NCBI GenBank assembly: GCA_031551965.1
Contig: JAVBMW010000033.1
Span: 1 to 64,000 of the forward strand
Direction of reading: 5' to 3'
DNA: 64,000 nucleotides
Source of the DNA: CALVGQ01 sp031551965
GTDB lineage: Bacteria > Bacillota_I > Bacilli_A > Erysipelotrichales > Erysipelotrichaceae
Under the pieces are notes generated by a model, which was not told where the DNA came from, ran no database searches, and saw nothing but the letters and a program-made list of their open reading frames with translations. The translations under genes and the position numbers were made by a program. Each line of letters starts with the position of its first letter. Position 1 is the first letter of the stretch. Positions 42,342 through 52,416 of this stretch are shown here, piece after piece.

Positions 42342-43976
42342 TTAGTTCATGTTCGTTAAAATCTTCTTAGGATTAAAACGCATAATCATTGCAGTTGGAA
42401 CTAAAATACTTAAGAATAATACCCCAATACCTAATCCATAAACAGTTAGAATAATGATTGGATTAACACTAACTTTGTATTCAGCAAGCATTTCTTCTTG
42501 ACTAACTTCAGTAAAGTAATTTTGATTACCAAACCAATAATAATTACCACCGTTATATTCATCAGTATCTTCAGTATATTGTTCTTCAGTAGTAACTTGG
42601 TAATTCAACATCATGTCTCCTACTTTTCCTGCAATCACTGATCCACTACCTGCAGCTAATGTAAATCCGATCAAAGCTACAATCAATAATTCTAAGAAGA
42701 ACTGACCGACAATCTTTGCCTTTGTAACCCCCATTGATAGTAGTACCCCAATTTCAAACTCACGAGTTTTCATTGTTAAGGCTGTGATCAATGTAATGAT
42801 TACGATCGCATTAAACATAACGATCCAAACGATAATGTTAGAGAATAGTGATAATGTATCTAAAGGTCTAGACAACTTTTTAAATGTATCATTGTTTGCA
42901 TTTAGTTTTGTCCATTCTGCCAATTCTGGTTTATGATCTTCTACAAATTCATCAACCAACAATGGGTCAGTGATTAATAATATACATTGATTTCCATATA
43001 CCATACTTTCTAATGTTGGTACATTGTCTGGATCTTGATAATAAGTTTCTTCTGGATATTGCTCAGCGTTCCAAGCCCACATTTTTTGTTGAACACTTAA
43101 TGAAGCACTCGCTAACGTAGTAGAAGGCATTAAGATTATATTTTTTGGAGAATCATAGGTATTCATATATTGAAAATTTGAACTCAACAAGTAACTTTCA
43201 TCATAGTTTACATAAATTCCAATAACTTCAAGATCAATATATCCTTCTTCATCAGTTACTCCTGCATTCGCATAGTAACTCTTGCTCCAAGGATTGATTG
43301 TATCGATAGTGATAGTATCTCCAACTCGAATGTTATTTAGTTCTGCTAATTCTTTTGTAACTAAACAAACAGGAGCTCCTTTATCAATTTCTTCTTGTGT
43401 ATAGAATCGTCCACCATCAAGAATTTCATATTGACCATTTTCAATTTCGATCATACCTGGAAACATATTAGCCATAACCGCAATGTTTGGTTCTTTGTAT
43501 TCTTCTTGATAACAACCTGAGTCATCACACCAACTAGAATATCCGCCACCATAACGATCTGGGTTAGCTTCTCTTTCATTCCCTAATGGAACTGGGTCAA
43601 ATCCTACAGAATTTAGTTGATTTGTCATTAAATAATTGACAGTTTTAACTCTTTCATCAGTCAACATATTTCTTACGTTATCCAAAGTAATACTTGGATA
43701 TTTATAATCTGGACTGCTATAGAAAGCATCTCTTTCTTCCATAGTCATATCTCTAGTCAATTCATCAACATAGTTCCAGTAACCTGTATAATTGACTTCA
43801 TATGATATAACTGCATTCATTTTTTGACGTGTCAGTATTTTTGCTTGTTCAGCTGCATTGTTGATACCTAAACCAATAATAACTAGATTACCGATCACAA
43901 AGAATGTAAGGCACATCAATACTGATTTGGATAACTTGCGTGTAACGTTTTTTATTGCACGATTAATAAAATTCAT
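42342..43976 (-). CDS. FtsX-like permease with large extracellular domain
   Basis: 544 aa. One transmembrane helix (about 17-38), an extracellular region of roughly 340 residues, then three helices (about 380-405, 425-450, 510-535) with the FtsX-domain block ALTMKTREFEIGVLLSMGVTKAKIV. A second acidic insert (about 460-500) also lies outside. Topology of MacB/FtsX-type mechanotransmission permeases. It sits between the PASTA protein and the ATPase genes. Confidence 0.88.
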   Translation of the reverse strand: MNFINRAIKNVTRKLSKSVLMCLTFFVIGNLVIIGLGINNAAEQAKILTRQKMNAVISYEVNYTGYWNYVDELTRDMTMEERDAFYSSPDYKYPSITLDNVRNMLTDERVKTVNYLMTNQLNSVGFDPVPLGNEREANPDRYGGGYSSWCDDSGCYQEEYKEPNIAVMANMFPGMIEIENGQYEILDGGRFYTQEEIDKGAPVCLVTKELAELNNIRVGDTITIDTINPWSKSYYANAGVTDEEGYIDLEVIGIYVNYDESYLLSSNFQYMNTYDSPKNIILMPSTTLASASLSVQQKMWAWNAEQYPEETYYQDPDNVPTLESMVYGNQCILLITDPLLVDEFVEDHKPELAEWTKLNANNDTFKKLSRPLDTLSLFSNIIVWIVMFNAIVIITLITALTMKTREFEIGVLLSMGVTKAKIVGQFFLELLIVALIGFTLAAGSGSVIAGKVGDMMLNYQVTTEEQYTEDTDEYNGGNYYWFGNQNYFTEVSQEEMLAEYKVSVNPIIILTVYGLGIGVLFLSILVPTAMIMRFNPKKILTNMN

Positions 43977-43988
43977 ATTGTTCTCCTC

Positions 43989-45443
43989 CTAGTTTTTCTC
44001 AACAATTTTGAATACAACTGTATCTTTTTGAGGAATGTATTGGTTGATGGTTGCACCAGGTCCAAAGTTTACCCCATTGACTGACATACCTATTACATCT
44101 CCTATTGCTCCAGCAGCTGTTTCATATTCAAATTTGCATGTCAATTCAGTTGTATTACAGAAACTACGGGCATCCGTTTCATTACTTGGTACTGTTCCGG
44201 ATACCAAAATATTTTTACCTTGCGATACAACTGCTTCAACGGTTGCACCCACAGTTAAATCTTTATTGTTGATTCTAATAATTGTTCCATATGCTAAATC
44301 AGAATATTCCCAAACAGCTTTAGGATTAGGCATTTGTGCATCACCATTTTCATTTAAATCATTAACCCAAGTTTGAAGATCATCAAATGTTGAGCCGTTA
44401 AATGTTGATAAATCTGGTTTTCCTAATGAAAATACAATTGAAATTTTAGCGTCATTTTCTAAAATTCTTCCTGCCGCAACAGATTGAGAAATAAATCCGC
44501 CTTTACCGATATTTCGATCATATCGTGTATACATTTCACAACCTGACACTGTAGCACACCATTCATTCGCTTTTTTCTGACTATAAGTTGATAAATCCGG
44601 CATTGTTACAGCTTTACCTTTAGAAACATAAACCGTAAATGTTGAGCCTTGTGTTATTTTTGAATCAGCTTTATGAGATTGAGAAATGATTTGTCCTGCT
44701 TCAATCGTATCGCTGTATTGTTCGATCGCATCAAATTCAAGTTTATTTGTCTTAGCCCAGCTTTCAGCTTCGATTTTTGATTTCTTCAAGAAATCAGTTA
44801 CTGTAACTTCTTGAGCTGGTTGTGGACCTTTTGAAACATTGATCGTTAATGTAGTTCCACGAGTGAAATCTTTTTCATCCACATTTTTTAAATCATATGA
44901 AATAACACTGTCTTTTTCAACAGTAGTACTATATGCTTGACTCACTTTAGTTTTTTGTAGTTTATTGTCATTGATCCATTTTTGGATTTCAGTCAAATCA
45001 CTATTATTCAAATCGATCATTGTAACTTTTTCATCAGGATTTGCACCTTTAGAAACGTTAAATGTGATCACATTTCCTTTTTTAACCTTTGAACCTGCTT
45101 CTTTACTTTGCTTAAAAATTTGACCTTCTTCAAAATCAAAGTTATATTCATCAACCATAATTACATCTGATGAAGATAATCCTTCTTGTTTTAGCCAAAC
45201 TCCTACATCATTTTTTGTTTTTCCTTCAAAATCAGGCATTGAAATTTTTGGACTAAAGAAGAAAAAATATACTGCCACAGCCACAACTAATAATGCCACA
45301 ACACTACCAATGATAATTTTCGGATCAAAACTCATTTTTGGTTTTGATACACGTTCAAACTTTTCTTCTTGAAAGCTTGCTGGTTTGTTTTTTTCATTTG
45401 CTTCATCTGCCAACATGCTTAAGTAATCTTTTTTCTCACTCAT
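43989..45443 (-). CDS. Membrane-anchored PASTA repeat protein
   Basis: 484 aa. About 45 cytoplasmic residues, one transmembrane helix (IIIGSVVALLVVAVAVYFFFF), then five or six PASTA-like repeats (MPDFEGKTKNDVGVWL.., VTVTDFLKKSKIEAESWA.., VTMPDLSTYSQKKANEWC..). PASTA domains bind peptidoglycan or beta-lactams. No kinase or transpeptidase domain is fused. First gene of an operon with the FtsX-like permease and MacB-type ATPase. GAGGGGGT before 45443 sets the start. Confidence 0.85.
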   Translation of the reverse strand: MSEKKDYLSMLADEANEKNKPASFQEEKFERVSKPKMSFDPKIIIGSVVALLVVAVAVYFFFFSPKISMPDFEGKTKNDVGVWLKQEGLSSSDVIMVDEYNFDFEEGQIFKQSKEAGSKVKKGNVITFNVSKGANPDEKVTMIDLNNSDLTEIQKWINDNKLQKTKVSQAYSTTVEKDSVISYDLKNVDEKDFTRGTTLTINVSKGPQPAQEVTVTDFLKKSKIEAESWAKTNKLEFDAIEQYSDTIEAGQIISQSHKADSKITQGSTFTVYVSKGKAVTMPDLSTYSQKKANEWCATVSGCEMYTRYDRNIGKGGFISQSVAAGRILENDAKISIVFSLGKPDLSTFNGSTFDDLQTWVNDLNENGDAQMPNPKAVWEYSDLAYGTIIRINNKDLTVGATVEAVVSQGKNILVSGTVPSNETDARSFCNTTELTCKFEYETAAGAIGDVIGMSVNGVNFGPGATINQYIPQKDTVVFKIVEKN

Positions 45444-45471
45444 TTGGTTACCCCCTCTTGATTTCTCTATA

Positions 45472-45500
45472 ATTATAACTTCTTTTCGCCTCATTTGAAA
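45472..45500 (-). promoter_or_regulatory. PASTA-ABC operon promoter
   Basis: Minus strand TTTCAA (45495-45500), 17 bases, TATAAT (45472-45477). Confidence 0.55.
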
Positions 45501-45546
45501 TGCTTTGTCAAAGTTTTAACTAACTCTTAAGATTTTCTTTAGAAAC

Positions 45547-47523
45547 CTATTCCGCTTTTAACTCTAAAATAATGTCACGAAGTTCAGCCGCTCTTTCAAA
45601 ATCGAGCACTTTTGCAGCATCTTTCATTTCTTTTTCTAGGCTCTGAATAAGTGCTTCGCGATCTTTTTGAGTACCTTTCGTTTTGCGTTTCATGTAACGT
45701 GCTGCCATTTCTTGAGTTTCTTTTCCTGATATCGCATCACGTATTTCTTTTTTGATCGTTGTTGGTGTGATTCCATGTTCTTCATTGTATTTAATTTGAA
45801 TATCACGACGTCGTTTTGTTTCTTCGATCGCACCTCTCATTGACTCTGTCATATTGTCGGCATACATAATGACACGTCCTTCTGAGTTTCTGGCAGCACG
45901 ACCCACGATCTGGATCAAAGATCTTTTTGAACGCAAGAATCCTTCTTTGTCCGCATCAAGAATCGCAATCAAGGCGACTTCAGGTAAATCTAGCCCTTCA
46001 CGAAGTAAGTTGATCCCCACTAGGACATCATACTTTCCTTTTCTTAAATCACGCAATATTTCTATACGTTCTAGTGTTTGCGTTTCATGATGAAGATATG
46101 CAACATTTAATTGCATATTTTTTAAATATGAAGTTAGATCTTCTGCCATTTTTACCGTAAGTGTAGTAATTAAAGTTCTTTGATTTTTCTCAATACAACC
46201 TAAAATCTCATCATAAAGATCGTCGATTTGACCTTTTGAAGGTCGAATGAATATCTCAGGATCCAAAAGTCCCGTAGGTCGAATGATTTGCTCAACTACT
46301 TTATTTTCCGTTAATGCCAACTCATAGTCTCCAGGTGTTGCGGAAACATATATTGCTTGATTGATTACTCCTTCAAACTCTTCGAATTTCATTGGTCGAT
46401 TGTTTAATGCTGATGGTAATCTAAATCCATACTCTACCAATACTTCTTTGCGAGCACGGTCTCCATTATACATTCCTCTTACCTGAGGAAGAGAAACGTG
46501 GCTTTCATCAACCACCAATAAAAAATCTTCTGGGAAATAATCAAACAGATTAAAAGGTCTTCTTTCTGGGTCACGTCCATCGATATGCATTGAGTAGTTT
46601 TCGATTCCCGAACACATTCCTAATTCTCTTAATGCTTCGATATCATATCTACAACGTTGTTCTAAACGTTGTTTTTCAAGTAATTTTCCTTCTTTATCAA
46701 AATATTCCAGTCTTTGTTCAAGTTCTTCTTCAATCGCAACACATGCTTTTTGCATATGATCAATAGGGCGTGCGTAGCCAGAAGCCGGAAACACGACATA
46801 CACGGCAAAGGATTTGATAACTTTTCCTGTCAACAAATCAACTTCGCTGATTCTTTCAATTTCTTCATCAAACATTTCTATTCTTAAACCATATTCATCT
46901 GTATGTCCAAATGATACTTCGATGACATCTCCACGAACTCGAAAAGTACCTCTTTGTCTATCCATATCATTGCGTTTGTATTGACGGTCAATAAACTTAA
47001 ACAACAATTCATTGCGTTCAATTTTTTCACCTACACGTAAAGTAAAAAACATATCACGATATTGTTCAGGATCACTTGCTGCATAGATGCAGGCTACTGA
47101 ACAAACAATAATCGTATCTCTTCTTTCCAAAACTGAATTAACTGCAGCCATTCTCAACATATCTAACTCATCATTGGTCATTGAGTTCTTTTCAATATAA
47201 GTATCTGTTTTTGGCATATAAGCTTCCGGTTGATAAAAATCGAAGTTTGATACAAAATACTCTACACGATTATTTGGAAACAATTCTTTGAACTCACCAT
47301 ACAATTGTCCTGCAAGTGTTTTGTTGTGCACAAAAACGAGTGTTGGTTTGTTCACTCTCTCAATTACATTTCCAATTGTAAAGGTTTTCCCTGTCCCTGT
47401 TGCACCTAATAAGACCTGTGCTTTTTTTCCACTTTCTAAACCTTTTACTAGTTCTTCAATTGCGGCAGGTTGGTCACCCATTGGCTTAAATGGTGATACC
47501 AATTCAAATTTTCTCTCGCTCAT
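45547..47523 (-). CDS. uvrB: Excinuclease ABC subunit B
   Basis: 658 aa. Helicase-like damage verification subunit. Walker A GATGTGKTFT, the beta-hairpin YFVSNFDFYQPEAY, DESHVSLPQ (DE box), motif VI QIVGRAARNSEG, and a C-terminal UVR motif LEKEMKDAAKVLDFERAAELRD that binds UvrC. GGAGG before 47523 sets the start. uvrA is not in the window. Confidence 0.98.
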   Translation of the reverse strand: MSERKFELVSPFKPMGDQPAAIEELVKGLESGKKAQVLLGATGTGKTFTIGNVIERVNKPTLVFVHNKTLAGQLYGEFKELFPNNRVEYFVSNFDFYQPEAYMPKTDTYIEKNSMTNDELDMLRMAAVNSVLERRDTIIVCSVACIYAASDPEQYRDMFFTLRVGEKIERNELLFKFIDRQYKRNDMDRQRGTFRVRGDVIEVSFGHTDEYGLRIEMFDEEIERISEVDLLTGKVIKSFAVYVVFPASGYARPIDHMQKACVAIEEELEQRLEYFDKEGKLLEKQRLEQRCRYDIEALRELGMCSGIENYSMHIDGRDPERRPFNLFDYFPEDFLLVVDESHVSLPQVRGMYNGDRARKEVLVEYGFRLPSALNNRPMKFEEFEGVINQAIYVSATPGDYELALTENKVVEQIIRPTGLLDPEIFIRPSKGQIDDLYDEILGCIEKNQRTLITTLTVKMAEDLTSYLKNMQLNVAYLHHETQTLERIEILRDLRKGKYDVLVGINLLREGLDLPEVALIAILDADKEGFLRSKRSLIQIVGRAARNSEGRVIMYADNMTESMRGAIEETKRRRDIQIKYNEEHGITPTTIKKEIRDAISGKETQEMAARYMKRKTKGTQKDREALIQSLEKEMKDAAKVLDFERAAELRDIILELKAE

Positions 47524-47542
47524 ATCTAAACCTCCTTTGAGT

Positions 47543-47571
47543 AAAAACGAGTGTATTCTCACTCGTTTTTT
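47543..47571 (-). terminator. ctp terminator
   Basis: AAACGAGTG and CACTCGTTT form a 9-bp stem with an AGAATA-type loop and T-run on the minus strand. Confidence 0.85.
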
Positions 47572-49070
47572 TATCTTAATATTTCAAGTGCTGCCTGAAG
47601 TTGAGTATCTACTGATTCATCAAGTGCCCAAATTTTTGTAACTTGAGCCGTAATAACTTCTAAAGTTTCATTATCAATTTTACCTAAATTAGTAATATTA
47701 AATTCTTTTTGGAATTTCGTAATTGCCTCTACCGTTGACTGATCAAAATACCCATCCATTCTCTTGACATCATAGCCTAAAAAATCTAAAGCATTTTGTA
47801 CAAGCTTAACTGCGTTATCAACTTCATCAAAGCCAATCGGATCACGATCTTCATCCAACATAAAAGAATACATATAAAGAATTTCATGTAACTCAACTGT
47901 TTGATCAGGTGTAATTCCTACACCATTGACCCAGATATCATTAGGTGATAACCATTTTGATGTTGTATATTTTAACGCTGATCCATCACTGAAAGAATGA
48001 GTAACTTGTACTGTTCCTTTTCCATAAGTCAGTGTTCCAACTGTTGTTACATCATTACGTTGTTCTTTCAGTGCTAAAGTTAATACTTCGGCAGCACTTG
48101 CTGTATTTCCATTGATCAATATCACGATATTTTCAATATTCGTAAAGTTTCCTGCATGAGTCTTACTCAATTGAATAGAGTCATCAGCGTAAACTTGTTT
48201 CATCGCTACAGTTCCATCAGGTAAAAATAAGCTCGCAATGTCTACTAGTGCTCCTAAATATCCACCACCATCATCACGTAAATCAATGATCAATTGTCTT
48301 AAACCTTGTTCAGACATCATTTCAAGATATCCTTTTGCTTCATCGGCAGTAGTTGAACCAAATTGATAAATTTGTAAATATCCAATATCAGATTCTAACA
48401 TTTTACCGAATGCAGAGTTTTGAACTGCTCCACGGGTGATGATTAAAGTAATGATTTCATTATCTCTTAATAACTCGATCTCGACATCAGTTCCCTCTAC
48501 TCCACGGACCATTCCAGCAATTTCATCAGAACTTAAATCTTCACAAAGTACACCATCTACACGATAGATAATATCTCCTGGCAATACTCCTGCCTTCTCT
48601 GCAGGTGAATTATGAAACACCCGAGTAATCAGTTTAGTTCCATCACTTGAATTGTATTGTACACCAATACCTACAAATCCCATATCAATGGATGTAGTAA
48701 AATTAGACAAATCATTTGGACTCATGTAATAAGTATGCAAATCCTGATCACTTGTAGCCATTCCCTTTATTGCATTGTCAATTAATTCATTTTTTAATTC
48801 TTCATCAGCTTGTGCAAAATACCACTTATTCTTTAAAATATTATACACTGAATCTAACTTTGAAAGATTTGTCGAACTTGAATTACTTGTTCCTATAAGA
48901 CTAGTTTGATTTGAAGTTAGTTTTACCCCAATCATTAATCCTGAACAAAATAGCGCCAATGCTAAAATGACTGTAATCATTTTAGAGCGTTTTTTTCTTT
49001 TTATTTCAAGCACTTCATCTGGCCATAAATGCTTTTCTAATTGAACACGTACTTTTTTTTCTTCATTCAT
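47571..49070 (-). CDS. S41 C-terminal processing peptidase (CtpA/CtpB)
   Basis: 499 aa. One transmembrane helix (about 32-50), PDZ domain (about 120-200, GIGVQYN..AGVLPGDIIYRVDG), protease core with Ser in NGNTASAAEVL and Lys in TYGKGTVQVTHS, and a C-terminal peptidoglycan-binding domain (VKLVQNALDFLGYDVKRMDG). In Bacillus, ctpB (yvjB) also follows ftsE-ftsX and takes part in sporulation signalling; here M23 hydrolase, ftsX and ftsE lie upstream. It may process secreted hydrolases or SpoIVFA-like targets. Confidence 0.93.
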   Translation of the reverse strand: MNEEKKVRVQLEKHLWPDEVLEIKRKKRSKMITVILALALFCSGLMIGVKLTSNQTSLIGTSNSSSTNLSKLDSVYNILKNKWYFAQADEELKNELIDNAIKGMATSDQDLHTYYMSPNDLSNFTTSIDMGFVGIGVQYNSSDGTKLITRVFHNSPAEKAGVLPGDIIYRVDGVLCEDLSSDEIAGMVRGVEGTDVEIELLRDNEIITLIITRGAVQNSAFGKMLESDIGYLQIYQFGSTTADEAKGYLEMMSEQGLRQLIIDLRDDGGGYLGALVDIASLFLPDGTVAMKQVYADDSIQLSKTHAGNFTNIENIVILINGNTASAAEVLTLALKEQRNDVTTVGTLTYGKGTVQVTHSFSDGSALKYTTSKWLSPNDIWVNGVGITPDQTVELHEILYMYSFMLDEDRDPIGFDEVDNAVKLVQNALDFLGYDVKRMDGYFDQSTVEAITKFQKEFNITNLGKIDNETLEVITAQVTKIWALDESVDTQLQAALEILR

Positions 49071-49275
49071 TTTATGTTCACCTCAACGTTAGTATTTTAT
49101 CACAAAGTTATCTTAAGTTAAATGAACTTCATCTGAACTTTAAAGACTTCCTTCTTATTTTATCCAATTTCATTTTTGATATTCCAACTTTATAAAATCA
49201 TAAGTTTGCATATATGTGCTATTATACATCATATTTTAAAGAATGTACATGATTTTATTTCAAGCGCAATCAAAT

Positions 49276-49324
49276 AAAAAAAGCTATAAACTCCATAGAT
49301 TTTACTCTATTTCGTCACAGCTTC
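49276..49324 (-). repeat. Terminator-like dispersed repeat, copy B
   Basis: Minus strand AAGCTGTGA, TAGAGTAAAATCTATGGAGT and ATAGCTT, then seven T, directly after the M23 gene stop. It matches copy A (34548-34596) over about 48 bases. The rest of the gap (49071-49275) holds no gene I can support and probably the ctp promoter. Confidence 0.6.
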
Positions 49325-50725
49325 TTAGTATCCTAGTTTATCTTCTGGTCTTTCTCTACAAGGTGTTCCTGAATTTGCACAAGTTCGGTTTAATGCTGCA
49401 CTTCCCCAACCACAACCGAAAGATAGATTTCCATCCCAACTGCTTAAGTAAGAATTAATGGACATCTTTCCTAAACGGTAAATTTCGATATGCAAGTGAG
49501 TTCCCGTTACATTCCCTGATGCTCCCATGCTTCCGATCTTATCACCAGCCATTACTGAGCTTGATTCTAAGTTTTTATCCAGTCCTGGACTAAGATGCAA
49601 ATATTTGATCGCATACAAATTACCATCAACATAAGCTAGTTGAAGGACTTGATTTCCTCCGCCACTAGTACCTCCCTGAACCGAACCACAGGCATTACCG
49701 ATATAACCCTCATTTTTACATCCATCGACCACTTTTAAAATAAATCCATTCGCAACAGCTTTGATTTCTGTTCCCATACTTTTAGAGATATCTAAACCTA
49801 GATGCACGCCTCCACCAAAACTTTTTGGATAGTACCATGTATTTGCCGTCACTGTTCCACCACTTACCGGTTTTGTCCACGAACTTGACGAAGGTATATC
49901 ATCGATTTTCTGTTCCAAATCTTTCCATATCTTCTTTAAAGAATCAATTTCTGCTATGTATTTATTTCCCTCAGCTTCTAAGTCTGCTTCCATAGCAAAT
50001 AACTTATTCAATGCTTCTTCTACTAACTCTCTTTGTAATATAACACTGTTTTGCTTCGCTTCAAGTTCTGCCTTCTTTTCTTCAACTGCTATTTTGTCTT
50101 CTTCAAGCTGAGCTTTTGCGATGTTCAACTCTTCAATAAGATTTTTTAAGGAAACACGTACTTTTTCATCATAAGCCATTAAATCATTTGTCATACTGAT
50201 TCTACGTAACATATCTTCAAAACTGGTTGCCCCCATCAGAAAATCAATGTATTGATTTAATCTCATCGTTCCTTGAGCTGCCACCATTCGATTCTTAACT
50301 TTTGTACGTAACTCTTCTACTTCTTTTTCTTTTGTTTCTATTTCCGCTGCTTTTTCTTCAATACGCACCGTCAATTCTGTAATTTCACCATTTAATATAC
50401 GTATTTCATTTGTCAATGTTTCAAGTTCAACTTTTAAGGTTTGTAGATTTGCTCCTGCAGTTTTTATATCTTTTTGGATCTGATCTATTTTTTTATTGAT
50501 CTCATTAATTTTATTGTTTAAGTCTTCTGATTTAGAGCTTAAATAGTAGGCAAATTCTTTACAGATCGCTTTTGCAGTGTTGTCTAGCTCTGCAGCTGTA
50601 CAATAATTACGATAGTATTCTTCGTTCTCTTTAAATTCATCATTCGAAACTGCGAGAATTATCCCAAAAGAATTCATTAAAGTTAAACTAAATGATACTA
50701 AAATTAAGATGACTTTTTTCATCAT
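49325..50725 (-). CDS. Coiled-coil M23 peptidoglycan hydrolase (EnvC-like)
   Basis: 466 aa. Signal peptide (MMKKVILILVSFSLTLMNSF), a coiled coil from about 50 to 260, and a LytM M23 domain with zinc ligands in HLGLDIS and THLHIEIYR, so it looks active. Coiled-coil M23 proteins are the hydrolases or activators switched by FtsEX (EnvC in E. coli, PcsB-like function in streptococci). It overlaps ftsX by 4 bp, which supports that link. The C-terminus adds a Cys-rich tail (GWGSAALNRTCANSGTPCRE). Confidence 0.9.
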   Translation of the reverse strand: MMKKVILILVSFSLTLMNSFGIILAVSNDEFKENEEYYRNYCTAAELDNTAKAICKEFAYYLSSKSEDLNNKINEINKKIDQIQKDIKTAGANLQTLKVELETLTNEIRILNGEITELTVRIEEKAAEIETKEKEVEELRTKVKNRMVAAQGTMRLNQYIDFLMGATSFEDMLRRISMTNDLMAYDEKVRVSLKNLIEELNIAKAQLEEDKIAVEEKKAELEAKQNSVILQRELVEEALNKLFAMEADLEAEGNKYIAEIDSLKKIWKDLEQKIDDIPSSSSWTKPVSGGTVTANTWYYPKSFGGGVHLGLDISKSMGTEIKAVANGFILKVVDGCKNEGYIGNACGSVQGGTSGGGNQVLQLAYVDGNLYAIKYLHLSPGLDKNLESSSVMAGDKIGSMGASGNVTGTHLHIEIYRLGKMSINSYLSSWDGNLSFGCGWGSAALNRTCANSGTPCRERPEDKLGY

Positions 50726-51630
50726 CGTTTCCACCTCAAATAGCGTGTAACAGAGAAGAAACTTCCGATCAAACCTACAACCACTGCAATTCCAACAAGT
50801 AGTAATGCAATATTCAGTACAAATGGATGAGGATGGATCAGCGTGAACATATTCGTTAAAAGTACGCCACCTAACTCATTATATAAATAAATATATCCAA
50901 AAATAGTGAAGAGTACAGGGATGATCCCGCCTAGTATTCCAATAAAAATACCTTCTATGACAAAGGGTGCTCGTATGTAACCATTAGTAGCCCCAACACT
51001 TCTCATGATCGCAATTTCATTACTTCGTGCATAAATTGTTAATTTGATCGTGTTGTTGATTAAAAAGATAGCCAAGGCACTTAATGCTGCAACCAATATA
51101 AATCCACCAAAACGAATCGAGTTCATTGTTTGGATAAGCATTACTGCGCTATCTCCCCCATAATTTGCTCCAACAATACCTTCGATCGATTCAATTTTAG
51201 CAGTAATTTCTTTCACATTATTTCCGTCTAGGACTTCAATATAAAATACATGATGGAAAGGATTATCTTCACGATAAGGTTCAAGAATTTCCCTAGATTC
51301 TTCTGTTGAAAGGACATGTTCCAAATAGTAGTCAAGTTCGTCTTCTTTTGTAAAGAATTCGACAAATTTTACTCCTGGAATTGCACTGATTTGATTTTGC
51401 ATTGATGTAATTTGTTCAGAGGTTTCATAATCAAACGAAATTGATGCTTGTATTCTAACTGTTTCTTCAATTGATTTTGTGATCATATCGACATTAAACG
51501 AGAAAAGAAAGAATATACTCATCAACATCAAAGTGATCGTAACGGCTGAAGCACTGGATATAGCCATCGCACTGTGTCTAATAACACCAAAAAAACCTTC
51601 TTTAATATGTCTTCCTAATCTTCTAAACAT
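50722..51630 (-). CDS. ftsX: Cell division ABC permease FtsX
   Basis: 302 aa. One transmembrane helix (about 20-42), an extracellular domain (about 45-165), three C-terminal helices (about 175-200, 225-250, 270-290) with the NTIKLTIYARSNEIAIMRSVGATNGYI block. It passes the FtsE ATPase signal to the periplasmic-side hydrolase. AAGGAGG is 11 bases from the ATG at 51630 but only 2 from the ATG at 51639, so the inner start is preferred. The start overlaps ftsE. Confidence 0.93.
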   Translation of the reverse strand: MFRRLGRHIKEGFFGVIRHSAMAISSASAVTITLMLMSIFFLFSFNVDMITKSIEETVRIQASISFDYETSEQITSMQNQISAIPGVKFVEFFTKEDELDYYLEHVLSTEESREILEPYREDNPFHHVFYIEVLDGNNVKEITAKIESIEGIVGANYGGDSAVMLIQTMNSIRFGGFILVAALSALAIFLINNTIKLTIYARSNEIAIMRSVGATNGYIRAPFVIEGIFIGILGGIIPVLFTIFGYIYLYNELGGVLLTNMFTLIHPHPFVLNIALLLVGIAVVVGLIGSFFSVTRYLRWKR

Positions 51631-52312
51631 GGGCAACATATCCTCCTTGAGGCAAATCCGCTATGATATGGCCCGCTTCTAAGGCTATCGTGCGTTTTCT
51701 GTGCTTATTAACTAAGGTGATATCATGAGTAACCATCAATATGGTCGTTCCTTCTTCACGATTGATTTTTTCAAGTAATGACATGATCTCATCTGATTTT
51801 TGAGGATCTAAATTCCCTGTAGGTTCATCCGCAATCAATATTTTTGGGCGATTTGCAATCGCTCTAGCAATCGCAACACGTTGTTGCTGACCACCGGATA
51901 ATTCATTAGGAAAACTAGCTCCTTTGTCATCTAAACCCACAAGATTCATAACTTCACGAACTCTTTTTCTTATTTCAATTGTCGGTAAATTGATTACTTC
52001 TAAAGCAAAGGCAATATTTTCAAATACTGTCTTTCTTTCTAATAAACGGAACTCTTGAAAAACCACTCCAATATTTCTGCGATAAATAGGAACACGAGAG
52101 TGTTTCAACTTTCCAACGTTGATACCTAAAACATCGACAATTCCTTTACTTGGTATTTCTTCACCATGCAAAATTTTAATTAATGTCGATTTCCCAGAAC
52201 CTGTAGGTCCTATAATATAAACAAATTCGCTTTGATCGATACGCAAATTTACATCATACAGTGCATTTACACCATTTTTATATGTCTTCGATACTCCTTT
52301 TAATTCGAGCAT
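51623..52312 (-). CDS. ftsE: Cell division ABC ATPase FtsE
   Basis: 229 aa. Walker A GPTGSGKSTLI, signature LSGGQQQR, Walker B ILIADEPTGNLDP, switch MVTHD. First gene of the ftsE-ftsX-M23 cluster, with ctp beyond a repeat. FtsEX converts ATP hydrolysis into control of cell-wall cutting at division or elongation. Confidence 0.95.
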   Translation of the reverse strand: MLELKGVSKTYKNGVNALYDVNLRIDQSEFVYIIGPTGSGKSTLIKILHGEEIPSKGIVDVLGINVGKLKHSRVPIYRRNIGVVFQEFRLLERKTVFENIAFALEVINLPTIEIRKRVREVMNLVGLDDKGASFPNELSGGQQQRVAIARAIANRPKILIADEPTGNLDPQKSDEIMSLLEKINREEGTTILMVTHDITLVNKHRKRTIALEAGHIIADLPQGGYVAHV

Positions 52313-52416
52313 AGAATCAACTCCATTTCCTAAATATTATAGCACACGTTATGCTTACAAAGTTATGTAAAAGTTGTCAATTAATTATTCTTAATAATTT
52401 TATAACCAAAATAGTA

